DNA of 64,000 nucleotides. Origin: Neobacillus driksii (lineage in GTDB: Bacteria; Bacillota; Bacilli; Bacillales; Cytobacillaceae). The stretch spans positions 80,457 to 144,456 of the forward strand of contig NZ_JACCBX010000015.1 of the NCBI RefSeq assembly GCF_013409995.1. Direction: 5' to 3'. Made by a program: the position numbers and the translations under genes. The notes under the pieces are model-generated. The model saw only the letters and a program-made list of their open reading frames with translations. It did not search any database and was not told the DNA's origin. The stretch's first letter is position 1, and each line of letters begins with the position of its first letter. This document shows positions 43,300-51,716 of the stretch, piece by piece.

Positions 43300-43947
43300 T
43301 CATCGTCTTTTTAAAGAAATACCTAATGATACCAGCGCTGCAATTAGAGCGGCGATTGATACATAAAGTGGAGCATTGGATGAATTAGTTGAATCTTTTA
43401 CAGCTTCTTCGTTGGCTTGTTCTGTTGGTGTTTCATCTTTTGACTCCGTTGTTCCATGGTGATCATCAGAGGCATCAGCTGGTTTTGGATTAACGCTGGT
43501 CACTGAGGCTGGCTTTTCTGAATCTGGTGCCCCAATCCACTCAACCACACTTCCGTCCTGATAGGTTTGGTATGCTTTGAAAGCAATTTCAGTGGCGTCG
43601 TCTGCTACTTTTCCTTGCATATTAAAAAGTCCGAACTCTGTTGATGTTAATCCTTGGTTTTCTGCTGTCCATGTGACACTGGTAATCGTACCAGAAGAAT
43701 CTTTTTCCACTTCATATTTCCAGCCTGGCTTTGGTTCAAATCGACTAATCGTAACTTCTGCCGGAAATTCCACTTTCACCTGTGTAGTAGGTACTGTTTC
43801 ATTTTCGGATGGTACCCTTACAGTAAACATCTCATAGCTGCCCTGTATGGTTTCCTTCGGCAGTACCGTTACATGTGCACTAGCGATTCCTGTAAAAAGT
43901 GAAAATGCTGCAAGCATTACTACAAATGTGGCAATCATCTTTTTCAT
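43300..43947 (-). CDS. ycnI: YcnI-type (DUF1775) secreted copper-associated protein
   Basis: The 215-residue product has a signal peptide (MKKMIATFVVMLAAFSLFTG, cleavage before AHVTV). The mature N-terminus begins with His (HVTVLPKETIQGSYEMFTVR), which in YcnI binds Cu(II) together with a nearby Glu and Trp. The domain ends at about residue 150, followed by a polar stalk (about 150-185) and a membrane anchor (APLYVSIAALIAALVSLGIS-LKRR). It lies 43 bases downstream of a CopC-type gene, and both are probably in one operon. YcnJ/CopD and the regulator YcnK are absent here. Confidence 0.9.
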   Translation of the reverse strand: MKKMIATFVVMLAAFSLFTGIASAHVTVLPKETIQGSYEMFTVRVPSENETVPTTQVKVEFPAEVTISRFEPKPGWKYEVEKDSSGTITSVTWTAENQGLTSTEFGLFNMQGKVADDATEIAFKAYQTYQDGSVVEWIGAPDSEKPASVTSVNPKPADASDDHHGTTESKDETPTEQANEEAVKDSTNSSNAPLYVSIAALIAALVSLGISLKRR

Positions 43948-43989
43948 TAATAAAATCTTCCCCTCGACAATAATATAAGAATTTAATGA

Positions 43990-44571
43990 TTAACGTTTTT
44001 TCTTTCCTGTAAACAATAGAAGAACAATTCCAAAGATGACGACCAAACTTACTGCGATTATCACTAGCACAGTGGAAGAAGAATTTTTATCAGCCTGTTC
44101 AACTGTGTCACTTGCGTTATTTTGTTCTACACTATTTTGTTGCGTCTGATTGGATTGACTATTTTGATCTTGCGTATCTTGGTTTTCCTCAGGAGTTGCA
44201 GGATTTGTTTCTGATTGATTTTGGTCCGTCTGAACACTAAAATTTATCTCGCCATTTATGGGATGACCATCTTCACCAATAATCTTCCAAAGGATGGTGT
44301 AGGTGCCATTATCCAAAGGATTGGAAATTCTTCCAATCAATTGCTTATTTTCAACCTTAATCTCTTCTAATGCTACTTTCTTTCCGTTCTTCACCAATTC
44401 CATCGTGCTTAACTCTTCGATAGTAGAAGCGAAATCAAGGGTGATTTGTTCTAGATTCTCCGTTACAACTTGTCCTTCGGCTGGATTAGATGAAGAAAGA
44501 CTTGTGTGTGCACTAACCACTGAAGGCATAATCATCAAAACGCAAAACATTACGATCATTAACTTTTTCAA
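43990..44571 (-). CDS. CopC-domain copper-binding protein
   Basis: A 193-residue protein with a signal peptide (MKKLMIVMFCVLMIMPSVVS, then AHTSL), a CopC domain (HTSLSSSNPAEGQVVTENLE; IIGEDGHPINGEINFSV), a Gln/Asn-rich linker (about 118-160) and a C-terminal membrane anchor (VLVIIAVSLVVIFGIVLLLF). The N-terminal His after cleavage and His of EDGHP are the usual Cu(II) ligands. In B. subtilis the CopC domain is fused to CopD in YcnJ; here it is free and anchored. It is divergent from a two-component system. Confidence 0.85.
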   Translation of the reverse strand: MKKLMIVMFCVLMIMPSVVSAHTSLSSSNPAEGQVVTENLEQITLDFASTIEELSTMELVKNGKKVALEEIKVENKQLIGRISNPLDNGTYTILWKIIGEDGHPINGEINFSVQTDQNQSETNPATPEENQDTQDQNSQSNQTQQNSVEQNNASDTVEQADKNSSSTVLVIIAVSLVVIFGIVLLLFTGKKKR

Positions 44572-44852
44572 AATATAGCTCCTTTCCTCATTTCTCTTTT
44601 GCTCATACTATATTCAGGATTATTTCCAGCTAGTACAAATGTCCCGATATTGCAGAAAGCCAACCTTATTAAAAATTAAAATTCAATAACGATGTAAGTA
44701 AGAGAAATGTTCAATAAGTTTTTCTGATGTAACATCAGTGTAAAACCTCTACTATCCATAGTAAATAGCTCAACAGGGCTATCAGTATCCTATATGTTTT
44801 TGGGTTATTATCATTTATAGTAATTAAATAGTGTTTGAAGGAGAGGTTTTAA

Positions 44853-45650
44853 TTGTCCTATCGTTTAATACAGATGCTTACCGTCGTTTTACCGACAATT
44901 TTAATCGGAGGTTTTGAATTCTTTCGCCACGGTTTTCTTCTTGGACACTTGTCGATGGAGACCGGTAATGTCCTTATTACCATTCTAACGTTTATACTTT
45001 CCCTGCTGTTTTCATCCTGGATATTCCACATTATAAGAATTAAGAATGACCAATTAGCGGAGGAACAGGCAAAACGAGCTGTTTATGAGGAACGTGAGAG
45101 ACTAGCACGGGAACTTCATGATGGGATTGCCCAATCCCTTTTCTTTCTCAATGTTAAGCTCAAGCAAGGAGATCTGGCGGCTGCCTCAAGTGCAGTTTCC
45201 ACGATTGATCACCATGTTCGACAGGCGATTTTCAACCTGAGGTCTGCACCAGAAGAGGATGGATCACTTAATTTCAGAGTCACCAAGTGGATATCTGAGT
45301 GGAGTTCATTCACCGGTATCGATGTGGAGATTGATTTCGAATCACAAAATGATTTGTTTACAGTAAAGGAAGAAGTCCAAATCTTTGCGATTATCCAAGA
45401 AGCATTTGCGAACATCCGCAAACATTCCGGATCTACACAAGTACAAATTGACTTCAAGGGAACTCAAGAACAATGGCAATTGAGGATTTGGGATAATGGC
45501 CGTGGAATTGATATCAATTCGTTATCGGACAGGAAATATGGAATATCCATGATGCGGGAACGTGCAAGACAAGTTAATGCAGAATTTCAAATACATAAAG
45601 GTGAGCTGGGAGGAACAGAAATTATCTTAACAAAGGAGATGCAGCAATGA
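44853..45650 (+). CDS. NarL-group sensor histidine kinase
   Basis: TTG 44853 follows AAGGAGAGG. The 265-residue protein has two membrane segments (about residues 7-25 and 38-60) with a short outside loop, a coiled linker, and a HisKA_3 domain: EERERLARELHDGIAQSLFF with the phosphorylated His. A HATPase domain follows (IIQEAFANIRKHSGSTQVQI, WDNGRGID, GISMMRERA). The short outside loop suggests membrane or cell-envelope sensing, as in LiaS/DesK. It overlaps the response regulator by 4 bases. Confidence 0.9.
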   Translation: MSYRLIQMLTVVLPTILIGGFEFFRHGFLLGHLSMETGNVLITILTFILSLLFSSWIFHIIRIKNDQLAEEQAKRAVYEERERLARELHDGIAQSLFFLNVKLKQGDLAAASSAVSTIDHHVRQAIFNLRSAPEEDGSLNFRVTKWISEWSSFTGIDVEIDFESQNDLFTVKEEVQIFAIIQEAFANIRKHSGSTQVQIDFKGTQEQWQLRIWDNGRGIDINSLSDRKYGISMMRERARQVNAEFQIHKGELGGTEIILTKEMQQ

Positions 45651-46297
45651 AGCAGTATAAGATTGTAATCGCGGATGACCATCCTCTTGCTAGAGAAGGC
45701 ATTCGAAGTGTTTTGGAATCTGATCAATCCTTTTTGATTATAGGGGAAGCCGCAGATGGACAGGAAGCTCTGGAACTTTGCAAAGAACTGCAGCCCGATT
45801 TGCTGCTTCTTGATATAAATATGCCCAAATTAAATGGACTGGAAGCCGTTCGAAAAATAAGAACAGACCATCCTCATATTCATGTTGTGATGTTGACAGT
45901 TTCAGATGATGTAAAGGATTTATTTACTGCCATTCAATATGGTGCGCAAGGATACTTGCTTAAAAATATGGAGCCGGAAGATTGGCTAGAATACCTTCAT
46001 GCTTTGCTCGGCGACCAATCAGAAGTGTCACGTAAGATTGCAAACAGGCTATTCCATCGTTTTCGAGTTGGTAATACCTCTGCTGTTGAGCCCAGTCCGG
46101 TTTCTTTGACACCGAGGGAGAGCGAAATTCTTTCGTGGGTAGCATCCGGTGAAACAAATAAGCAAATTGCACAGAGACTGGTCATTGCCGAAAATACGGT
46201 AAAGAATCATATTAAAAACTTATTGGAGAAACTCCAACTGGATAATCGCGTCCAGCTTGCTGCCTATGCGGTGCGGCATGGATTTGAAATAAAATAA
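45647..46297 (+). CDS. NarL/FixJ-family response regulator
   Basis: The 216-residue protein has a receiver domain (KIVIADDHPLAREGIRSVLE; DLLLLDINMPKLNG with the phosphoryl Asp; VMLTVS and LLKN for the conserved Thr and Lys). A LuxR-type HTH follows (LTPRESEILSWVASGETNKQ, then IAQRLVIAENTVKNHIKNLL). It forms the two-component pair with the upstream kinase by translational coupling. The divergent CopC/YcnI genes are the nearest possible targets, but a regulatory link is only inferred from position. Confidence 0.92.
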   Translation: MKQYKIVIADDHPLAREGIRSVLESDQSFLIIGEAADGQEALELCKELQPDLLLLDINMPKLNGLEAVRKIRTDHPHIHVVMLTVSDDVKDLFTAIQYGAQGYLLKNMEPEDWLEYLHALLGDQSEVSRKIANRLFHRFRVGNTSAVEPSPVSLTPRESEILSWVASGETNKQIAQRLVIAENTVKNHIKNLLEKLQLDNRVQLAAYAVRHGFEIK

Positions 46298-46311
46298 ATG
46301 CTCATAAATTT

Positions 46312-46329
46312 TAATCAAACGTTTGATTA
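46312..46329. repeat. Dispersed palindrome, copy 6 (perfect)
   Basis: TAATCAAACGTTTGATTA exactly, 15 bases past the response regulator stop. It is 56 bp (centre to centre) from copy 7, with AAAACCA...GTACCAAGG between them as in the 40450-40522 pair. Confidence 0.8.
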
Positions 46330-46367
46330 GCTTGGTAAAACCAATAGTACCAAGGAGTTGGGGGATT

Positions 46368-46385
46368 CAATCAAACGTTTGATTA
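46368..46385. repeat. Dispersed palindrome, copy 7 (17 of 18 bases)
   Basis: CAATCAAACGTTTGATTA, followed by GTTTTTTC, 24 bp from the GNAT stop at 46409. As a hairpin with a T run it might also act as a plus-strand terminator for the response regulator. Confidence 0.75.
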
Positions 46386-46408
46386 GTTTTTTCAATATAG
46401 AAGAAAGA

Positions 46409-46909
46409 TTATAGTAACTTAGACATAAAATACTCGTTATAAAATTCATCATTAATCATCAACGATTTTCTTTTTATACCTTCTATCTCAAATCCACATT
46501 TCTTGTATAGCGTTATTCCTGCTTCATTTTGAGTAACAACTGTAAGTTCTAATCTTGATATATTAGCGTTTATTGCCCACTCTTCTAACCGTTGAAATAG
46601 TTTTGTTCCAATTCCACGCCCTCTGTATTCTTCTAAAATACCAATAACAAGATATACAGAGTGCTTTGTTCTCTTTACGCTACCGCCAATGGCTATTAAA
46701 TAGCCAACCAACTTTCCCTTTTCTTGTTCTGCAACAAATATTGTTGAATTACTTTGCTGTTTGATATGTTCCAATTTTTCATGTTGTTGTTCAGGAGTGG
46801 TTTTTCTTTCTCCTGCTTCCATAAGCATGAACTTAGCCTCAGATTCTACTTGCTTAATTAAACATATAAAATTTTCAGCATCTACGGGTTGTATCTCTCT
46901 TATTAACAT
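46409..46909 (-). CDS. GNAT-family N-acetyltransferase
   Basis: The 166-residue product begins MLIREIQPVDAENFICLIKQ. It has the acetyl-CoA motif YLVIGILEEYRGRGIGTKLF (RGxGxG/A) and the downstream LELTVVTQNEAGITLYKKCG then FEIEGIKRKS, as in RimJ/SpeG-like members of the superfamily. A target such as a small molecule or protein N-terminus is possible but not determinable. Its downstream side carries two copies of the dispersed palindrome. Confidence 0.88.
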   Translation of the reverse strand: MLIREIQPVDAENFICLIKQVESEAKFMLMEAGERKTTPEQQHEKLEHIKQQSNSTIFVAEQEKGKLVGYLIAIGGSVKRTKHSVYLVIGILEEYRGRGIGTKLFQRLEEWAINANISRLELTVVTQNEAGITLYKKCGFEIEGIKRKSLMINDEFYNEYFMSKLL

Positions 46910-47035
46910 TTGAAATTCTTCATTTCTTCAGAATAAATAATAAGGTACTTCACGTTTTAAAACCTCTTTCTCTAACCTATAAAGGTATCCCTGGAGCTGG
47001 ATTTGCTTCATTTCTCTAGACTTACTAATAAGTAA

Positions 47036-47380
47036 TTAATGAACATCTACCCTAACTTTCAACGCTTCATCAATTAACGCAAAGATGTAAGCAGTGTTTT
47101 GAGATTTCTTGGATGCCTCTTGACGGCTGTTTGTTTCACCCTTTTGCCAACGGTCATAATAGCGATAAACATACTCAAAATCCTTAAAAGTAATCATTCT
47201 ATCCATAGAAATTTTTACACTAGGTGTATGATTCTTCGCCTTTTTAATAATGAGACTTCTTTCCTTGACACCTACTAAAAACCATAAAGGCACACTCTTA
47301 TTTTGTGGAACTGTATGTATTTCGAATTCTGATTGTAATGCCCTCTCTCTAAGCTTCTCCCATAGAACGGCTGCATTCAT
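47036..47380 (-). CDS. Conserved-looking hypothetical protein near the NUDIX/helicase genes
   Basis: ATG 47380 is chosen (GGAGG 7-8 bases ahead), giving a 114-residue soluble protein: MNAAVLWEKLRERALQSEFE, NKSVPLWFLVGVKERSLIIK, SVKISMDRMITFKDFEYVYR and YYDRWQKGET. No family name is certain. The two-domain look (a beta part with PLWF and LIIKKA, then a helical part with YYDRW) recalls small proteins found near restriction and repair genes in Bacillus. It is divergent from the NUDIX gene with a 200-base gap. Confidence 0.7.
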   Translation of the reverse strand: MNAAVLWEKLRERALQSEFEIHTVPQNKSVPLWFLVGVKERSLIIKKAKNHTPSVKISMDRMITFKDFEYVYRYYDRWQKGETNSRQEASKKSQNTAYIFALIDEALKVRVDVH

Positions 47381-47579
47381 ACTTTTACCTCCTCTCAAAA
47401 TCGAAAATTTCTAAATATTTACTTTAACATTATAGCAAAAACTTGCTCGCCTCAATCATCATCACAAAATCGTATTTTAAAAAATTCAAATGTATTTATC
47501 GCCATGCCATTTGTCGTTAAAAGAATCTAATTTAAAAAAATGATATTATTATGAGTATAGATATCATTAGGAGGCTACC

Positions 47580-47978
47580 ATGAAAAAACTTGTAAAAGTA
47601 GTTGCTGCTATTATTGAAAATGAAAGTAATGAAATCTTATGTGCATTAAGATCACCAGAAATGTCTATTCCTAATATGTGGGAGTTCCCAGGTGGGAAAG
47701 TGGAATCAAATGAAGATATATACTCAGCACTAGTAAGAGAAATTGATGAAGAATTGGCATGTACGATTGAAACTACAAACGAAATCTTTAATGACAACAC
47801 TCATGAATACGAAACCTTTATTATTAATTTAATTTCGATAAAATGTAAAGTTGTCGAGGGGACGCCAACTCCGAGTGAGCATTCCAAGTTAATCTGGTTA
47901 AAAAGAGAAAACCTTGAATCTCTCAAGTGGGCACCAGCAGATATCCCTGCAGTGGAACAATTAATAAACGAAAAATAG
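47580..47978 (+). CDS. NUDIX hydrolase (MutT-like)
   Basis: The 132-residue protein reads MKKLVKVVAAIIENESNEIL, then MWEFPGGKVESNEDIYSALV and REIDEELACTIETT, giving the full NUDIX box GX5EX7REUXEEXGU (GGKVESNEDIYSALVREIDEE). AGGAGG precedes the ATG. MutT-type members remove oxidised or altered dNTPs. It is convergent with the large helicase gene 18 bases away. The same combination of NUDIX and DUF3427 helicases is known as neighbours or fusions, so the two probably work together. Confidence 0.9.
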   Translation: MKKLVKVVAAIIENESNEILCALRSPEMSIPNMWEFPGGKVESNEDIYSALVREIDEELACTIETTNEIFNDNTHEYETFIINLISIKCKVVEGTPTPSEHSKLIWLKRENLESLKWAPADIPAVEQLINEK

Positions 47979-48000
47979 TCTTCTCAAACGAGAAGACTAA
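47976..48000. terminator. Shared convergent terminator of NUDIX and helicase genes
   Basis: TAGTCTTCTC and GAGAAGACTA form a perfect 10-bp stem with an AAAC loop. It includes the NUDIX stop and ends at the helicase stop. Confidence 0.85.
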
Positions 48001-50810
48001 ACTTTCTTCGTAAACTCTGTATATAAAATAGGCGGTACCTCATTTTCTAACTCCATCCATACCGTGATTGGCTTATCCCCTTCAAATTCCACAGAATTCC
48101 CTTTACCAATATAAATATAAGGCTCGGTTTTCCCATCAATTTCTTTATACTTACGAATAAACAAGTGCAGATTGACACCACGTTGTTTATTAAAAATAAT
48201 ATTTTTCCCTCTTTCAGACTGCTGGGTTGTACTATTCACTGATTGCCATTGGAATTTTTGAGGACTAATAAATTTATCTTTGTAATTAATACTTTCTTTT
48301 ACATCCTCTTCTTTGTGTAAATCTATAAATAGAAAATACTCATTCCCATTTGCTAACAATCCTGACCCTCTAAAGGAACTATGGATTTTACGATAGTTAG
48401 AAAGTAAAGCTGCATCCACCATTTGATATTGCTCATAAAGTTTAAAATATGGAACTCCGTAGTACTCAGTTCCAAATTCCTTTTCATAACGGAAAATCCC
48501 ATAGGTAATAATATCTTCGATAAACTTCCTATAATCTTCATTTTCCAATAGCTCTTTAAAAAGTAGAGACTTAGAAAGTTTGCCATTGCTAAATTGAACT
48601 AATTTCGGCTTATTCTTTGTTTGAACACTATCATAGTAATTTTGATTCAAGCACTCAAAAGCATGCAAAATACTATCATCGTCAACCCTGGATATCATTT
48701 TTAAGATTTGGTTCTTCGCTATTTCTAAACTAATTTCTTCATGATCCAATAAATATCGAAGAATTACAAACTCATAAATACGCTTAAGTGGAAGCTTGCT
48801 TGACAATTCTTTTAAAGTCCCTTCAAACGACTCATTCTGTAGGAGCTCCTTTAAATATTCATCCTTCTCCACTTTGGCCACAAATTGTAAGTATGTTTTT
48901 TCCCGATCAATGAATTTAACAGGATCAGGTGCTCCATCATATTTCAGATAATCCAAAAGCAAGAATGGTATCCGACCTTGATTGAGTTTCTTAAATTCAA
49001 AGTACTCTTCCTTAAGATACTTCATCGAATTAAAGTTTTCGCTATCAATCTGAGTCAAGATTCTTTCCTGCGTTATTTTATCCATTTGAATATGGGTACA
49101 CCCAGGTATATTAGCAAATCCTGTTGCAACGGCAACCTTCAAACTTTCTTTATCATAATAACGACTTCCGTTTAATGCCAGTGCAATTAGGAATGTTTTA
49201 TTATGGTTCCCGATAAAGTCGAGTACCGTTAAGAAAGTTTTTTCTGGGTGTTTCCTTAATCCTCTACCAAGCTGCTGAATAAATACAATAGGAGAATTAG
49301 TTGGTCTTAACATTAATACCGTATTTATAGATGGAATATCCACACCTTCATTAAAGATATCAACTGTAAAAATGAATTCTAATTCTTCATGGTCACTTTC
49401 TAACTGCCTAATAAATCGCTCCCGTGTTTCTGGTGAATCTCCACCATGTAAACAAACACTCTGATAGCCCTTCTTATTAAATTCACTAGCCATATACTGA
49501 GCATGCTCGATACTAGCACAGAAACCTAGGCCCTTCCTTTTCTCACCGTCATGACCATAAAAGTCCATTTTCTCAATAATAAAATCAACGCGTTCGTTAA
49601 CCTTTAATCTTTTTGTGATTTCAGCAATATCATCAATGTTCACATCACTTAAATCTATACCTTCAATATCTGTAATTCCAAAGTAGTGAAAAGGAATAAC
49701 TAGCTCGTCCTCAAGAGCCTCATGCAGTCGAACTTCTATTGCTACATTATTATCAAAAAGATCAAAAACATTATAACCGTCACTTCGCTCTGGTGTAGCC
49801 GTCATTCCCAAAGTAAAATTAGGCTTAAAATAATCTAACACCGTTTGATAAGTTGGGCTACTCGCATGATGTGCCTCATCAATAATCAGATAATCGAATT
49901 CATCCCTTTTAAATTCATGAAAACATTTAGATATGGTTTGAATGGTGGCAAACACATAATCTACATTCTTCTGTTTGTGGTTACCTGTAAGTAGACCAAA
50001 AGTTAGACCCTCATTGGGCAATAGCAATTCAAAGGTTTCCTTTGCTTTTTTCAAGATCTCTTCTCTATGAACAATAAAAAGTAGTTTCTTTGGTTTAAAG
50101 CTTTTGACATCAAATGCTGACATATAGGTTTTGCCCGTACCGGTTGCAGCAATGACAAGCGCCTTTTTCTCCCCAAAGTTTCTCAGTCTTTCTAGATTCT
50201 CTGTAGCTCGTCTTTGCATTCTATTGGGGACAATATATTTTTTATTTTCATATATTAAGTTCCTTGTTTGTTTTGTATCCTTAAAGCTCTTTAGAAACTC
50301 TTCATATCTATAAATAAAATCTTCATCCGCAACCTCACTCATATTCCATAGATAATCATATTCCTTTAAAACATCCTGTATAAACCGACCATTGTCTTTC
50401 GTGATGATTTCAACATTCCATTCGATATTACTCTTCAAGGCACTTTGGGTAATATTAGAGGAACCAATAATCACTTTATAACTATCTTTGTATTCGAATA
50501 TGTATGCCTTCGTGTGGAAACCAATCTCTTTATCTGTAACAAAAACCTTTAAATCCACATTATTAAACTCTCTAATCTTCTCCAATGCCTTTGCATCAGT
50601 GAAATTAAGATAAGTGGACGTAATGATTTTCCCTTTGACTCCCTTTTCCTCCGCTTCCTTCAAAGGATCGAGCAAAAGCTGCAAGCCACTAAAATTAATA
50701 AATGCTACACTGAAATAAAACCGCTCGCACTCATTCATGGATCTCACTAATTCTCTTAATAAATTTCCTTTTTCGGAGTTCACTATTAACTTCTTTTCGA
50801 CCGTATCCAT
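47997..50810 (-). CDS. PLD-SF2 helicase-DUF3427 protein
   Basis: The 937-residue protein has three parts. Residues 1-160 form a PLDc-type domain (GFHTKAYIF, then YKVIIGSSNITQSALKSNIE, the HxK plus SxN motif). Residues about 195-570 are a superfamily 2 DEAD/ResIII helicase: VIAATGTGKTYMSAFDVKSF (Walker A), LIIDEAHHASS (DEAH), LGMTATPERSDG and VFIQQLGRGLRKHPEK. The remainder is the DUF3427 region (KYIIVLRYLLDHE-like; FKLYEQYQMVDAALLSNYRK). Such proteins act on DNA and are placed with restriction or defence. Only one HxK motif is seen, so dimerisation may be needed for PLD activity. It may be a restriction-type nuclease-helicase. Confidence 0.9.
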   Translation of the reverse strand: MDTVEKKLIVNSEKGNLLRELVRSMNECERFYFSVAFINFSGLQLLLDPLKEAEEKGVKGKIITSTYLNFTDAKALEKIREFNNVDLKVFVTDKEIGFHTKAYIFEYKDSYKVIIGSSNITQSALKSNIEWNVEIITKDNGRFIQDVLKEYDYLWNMSEVADEDFIYRYEEFLKSFKDTKQTRNLIYENKKYIVPNRMQRRATENLERLRNFGEKKALVIAATGTGKTYMSAFDVKSFKPKKLLFIVHREEILKKAKETFELLLPNEGLTFGLLTGNHKQKNVDYVFATIQTISKCFHEFKRDEFDYLIIDEAHHASSPTYQTVLDYFKPNFTLGMTATPERSDGYNVFDLFDNNVAIEVRLHEALEDELVIPFHYFGITDIEGIDLSDVNIDDIAEITKRLKVNERVDFIIEKMDFYGHDGEKRKGLGFCASIEHAQYMASEFNKKGYQSVCLHGGDSPETRERFIRQLESDHEELEFIFTVDIFNEGVDIPSINTVLMLRPTNSPIVFIQQLGRGLRKHPEKTFLTVLDFIGNHNKTFLIALALNGSRYYDKESLKVAVATGFANIPGCTHIQMDKITQERILTQIDSENFNSMKYLKEEYFEFKKLNQGRIPFLLLDYLKYDGAPDPVKFIDREKTYLQFVAKVEKDEYLKELLQNESFEGTLKELSSKLPLKRIYEFVILRYLLDHEEISLEIAKNQILKMISRVDDDSILHAFECLNQNYYDSVQTKNKPKLVQFSNGKLSKSLLFKELLENEDYRKFIEDIITYGIFRYEKEFGTEYYGVPYFKLYEQYQMVDAALLSNYRKIHSSFRGSGLLANGNEYFLFIDLHKEEDVKESINYKDKFISPQKFQWQSVNSTTQQSERGKNIIFNKQRGVNLHLFIRKYKEIDGKTEPYIYIGKGNSVEFEGDKPITVWMELENEVPPILYTEFTKKV

Positions 50811-50833
50811 CGACTTTCCCCTGACTATATTAT

Positions 50834-50856
50834 TAACATTTGTTTAGTTAATGTTA
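50834..50856. promoter_or_regulatory. Inverted repeat upstream of the helicase gene
   Basis: TAACATT and AATGTTA, 9 bases apart, lie 24 bp ahead of the helicase start. It is a possible operator. Confidence 0.4.
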
Positions 50857-50897
50857 TTTTTTGGATATATAAAAATTGTACAATATATGCGCAGAAA

Positions 50898-50924
50898 TAA
50901 AAAGATCCTCAATTCGAGGACAAG
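50898..50924 (-). terminator. Terminator of ung
   Basis: TCCTCGAATTGAGGA forms the hairpin; minus-strand TCTTTTTATTT follows. Confidence 0.75.
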
Positions 50925-50936
50925 GTGAAAATTAGA

Positions 50937-51611
50937 TTATATATTATTTATTTGCCAATCAATCTCCATACTCTCAATCTCCCTCAATAACTGGTTAGCT
51001 TGGGAAAACGGCCGGCTGCCAAAAAAGCCATTATGAGCAGACAATGGACTCGGGTGAGGAGATTTAATAATGAAGTGATGGGATGCGGTAATCAATTGTT
51101 GTTTCTGCTGCGCAAAATTACCCCACAGGATGAATATCACAGGCGTCTCCCTTTGATTCAATATTTCTATAACTCTATTGGTAAACAGCTCCCAACCAAG
51201 ACCTTTATGTGAGTTTGCATTTCCAGCCTGCACTGTCAGTACTGCATTTAACATCAATACCCCCTGCTTGGCCCATTCCACTAGGTATCCATGATTGGGT
51301 ATCATGCATCCCACGTCGTCCTGAAGCTCTTTATAAATATTGCGTAATGATGGAGGAATTTTCACTCCTGGCTTAACAGAGAAACTTAAACCGTGGGCTT
51401 GTCCGGGCCCATGATATGGATCCTGACCGATAATTACTACTTTCGTATCTTTATAGGAAGTATAATGGAGGGCATTAAAAATATCATGTTGATCGGGATA
51501 AATGACCTTCGTTTGATATTCAGTCTGTAATTTTTTACTTAATTGTTGATAATACGTTTTTTCGAACTCCTCCTCCAATAAAGGAGCCCAATCATTTTTT
51601 AAAATTGCCAT
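50937..51611 (-). CDS. ung: Uracil-DNA glycosylase
   Basis: The 224-residue protein has all family-1 UDG motifs: VVIIGQDPYHGPGQAHGLSF (GQDPYH, catalytic Asp), IPPSLRNIYKEL, GVLMLNAVLTVQAGNANSHK (LLLN/T region) and IIKSPHPSPLSAHNGFFGSR (HPSPLS, catalytic His). It removes uracil from DNA arising from cytosine deamination or dUTP. It is transcribed alone with its own terminator. It starts at an ATG with GAGAGA upstream. Confidence 0.96.
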   Translation of the reverse strand: MAILKNDWAPLLEEEFEKTYYQQLSKKLQTEYQTKVIYPDQHDIFNALHYTSYKDTKVVIIGQDPYHGPGQAHGLSFSVKPGVKIPPSLRNIYKELQDDVGCMIPNHGYLVEWAKQGVLMLNAVLTVQAGNANSHKGLGWELFTNRVIEILNQRETPVIFILWGNFAQQKQQLITASHHFIIKSPHPSPLSAHNGFFGSRPFSQANQLLREIESMEIDWQINNI

Positions 51612-51673
51612 TATCTTTCACTCTCTCTCAAGATGTTAATTTAATTATAAGTATAAAAACCTACTTTCACCAT

Positions 51674-51704
51674 AAAAAACACGAACAGTACCAGGCACTG
51701 TTCG
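51674..51704 (-). terminator. Terminator of the M20 hydrolase gene
   Basis: CGAACAGTACCAGGCACTGTTCG forms the hairpin; minus-strand TGTTTTTTATG follows. A related sequence (GGACAGTGCCTGCACTGTCC) occurs at 54250. Confidence 0.8.
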
Positions 51705-51716
51705 CTACAAAGATAC

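Noticed and set aside
43088..43366. 92-residue plus-strand ORF
   Set aside because: It runs through the ycnI terminator and into the antisense of ycnI, and it shows no family features.
47567..47800. Minus-strand ORF antisense to the NUDIX gene
   Set aside because: Fully overlaps a well-supported gene and has no family features.
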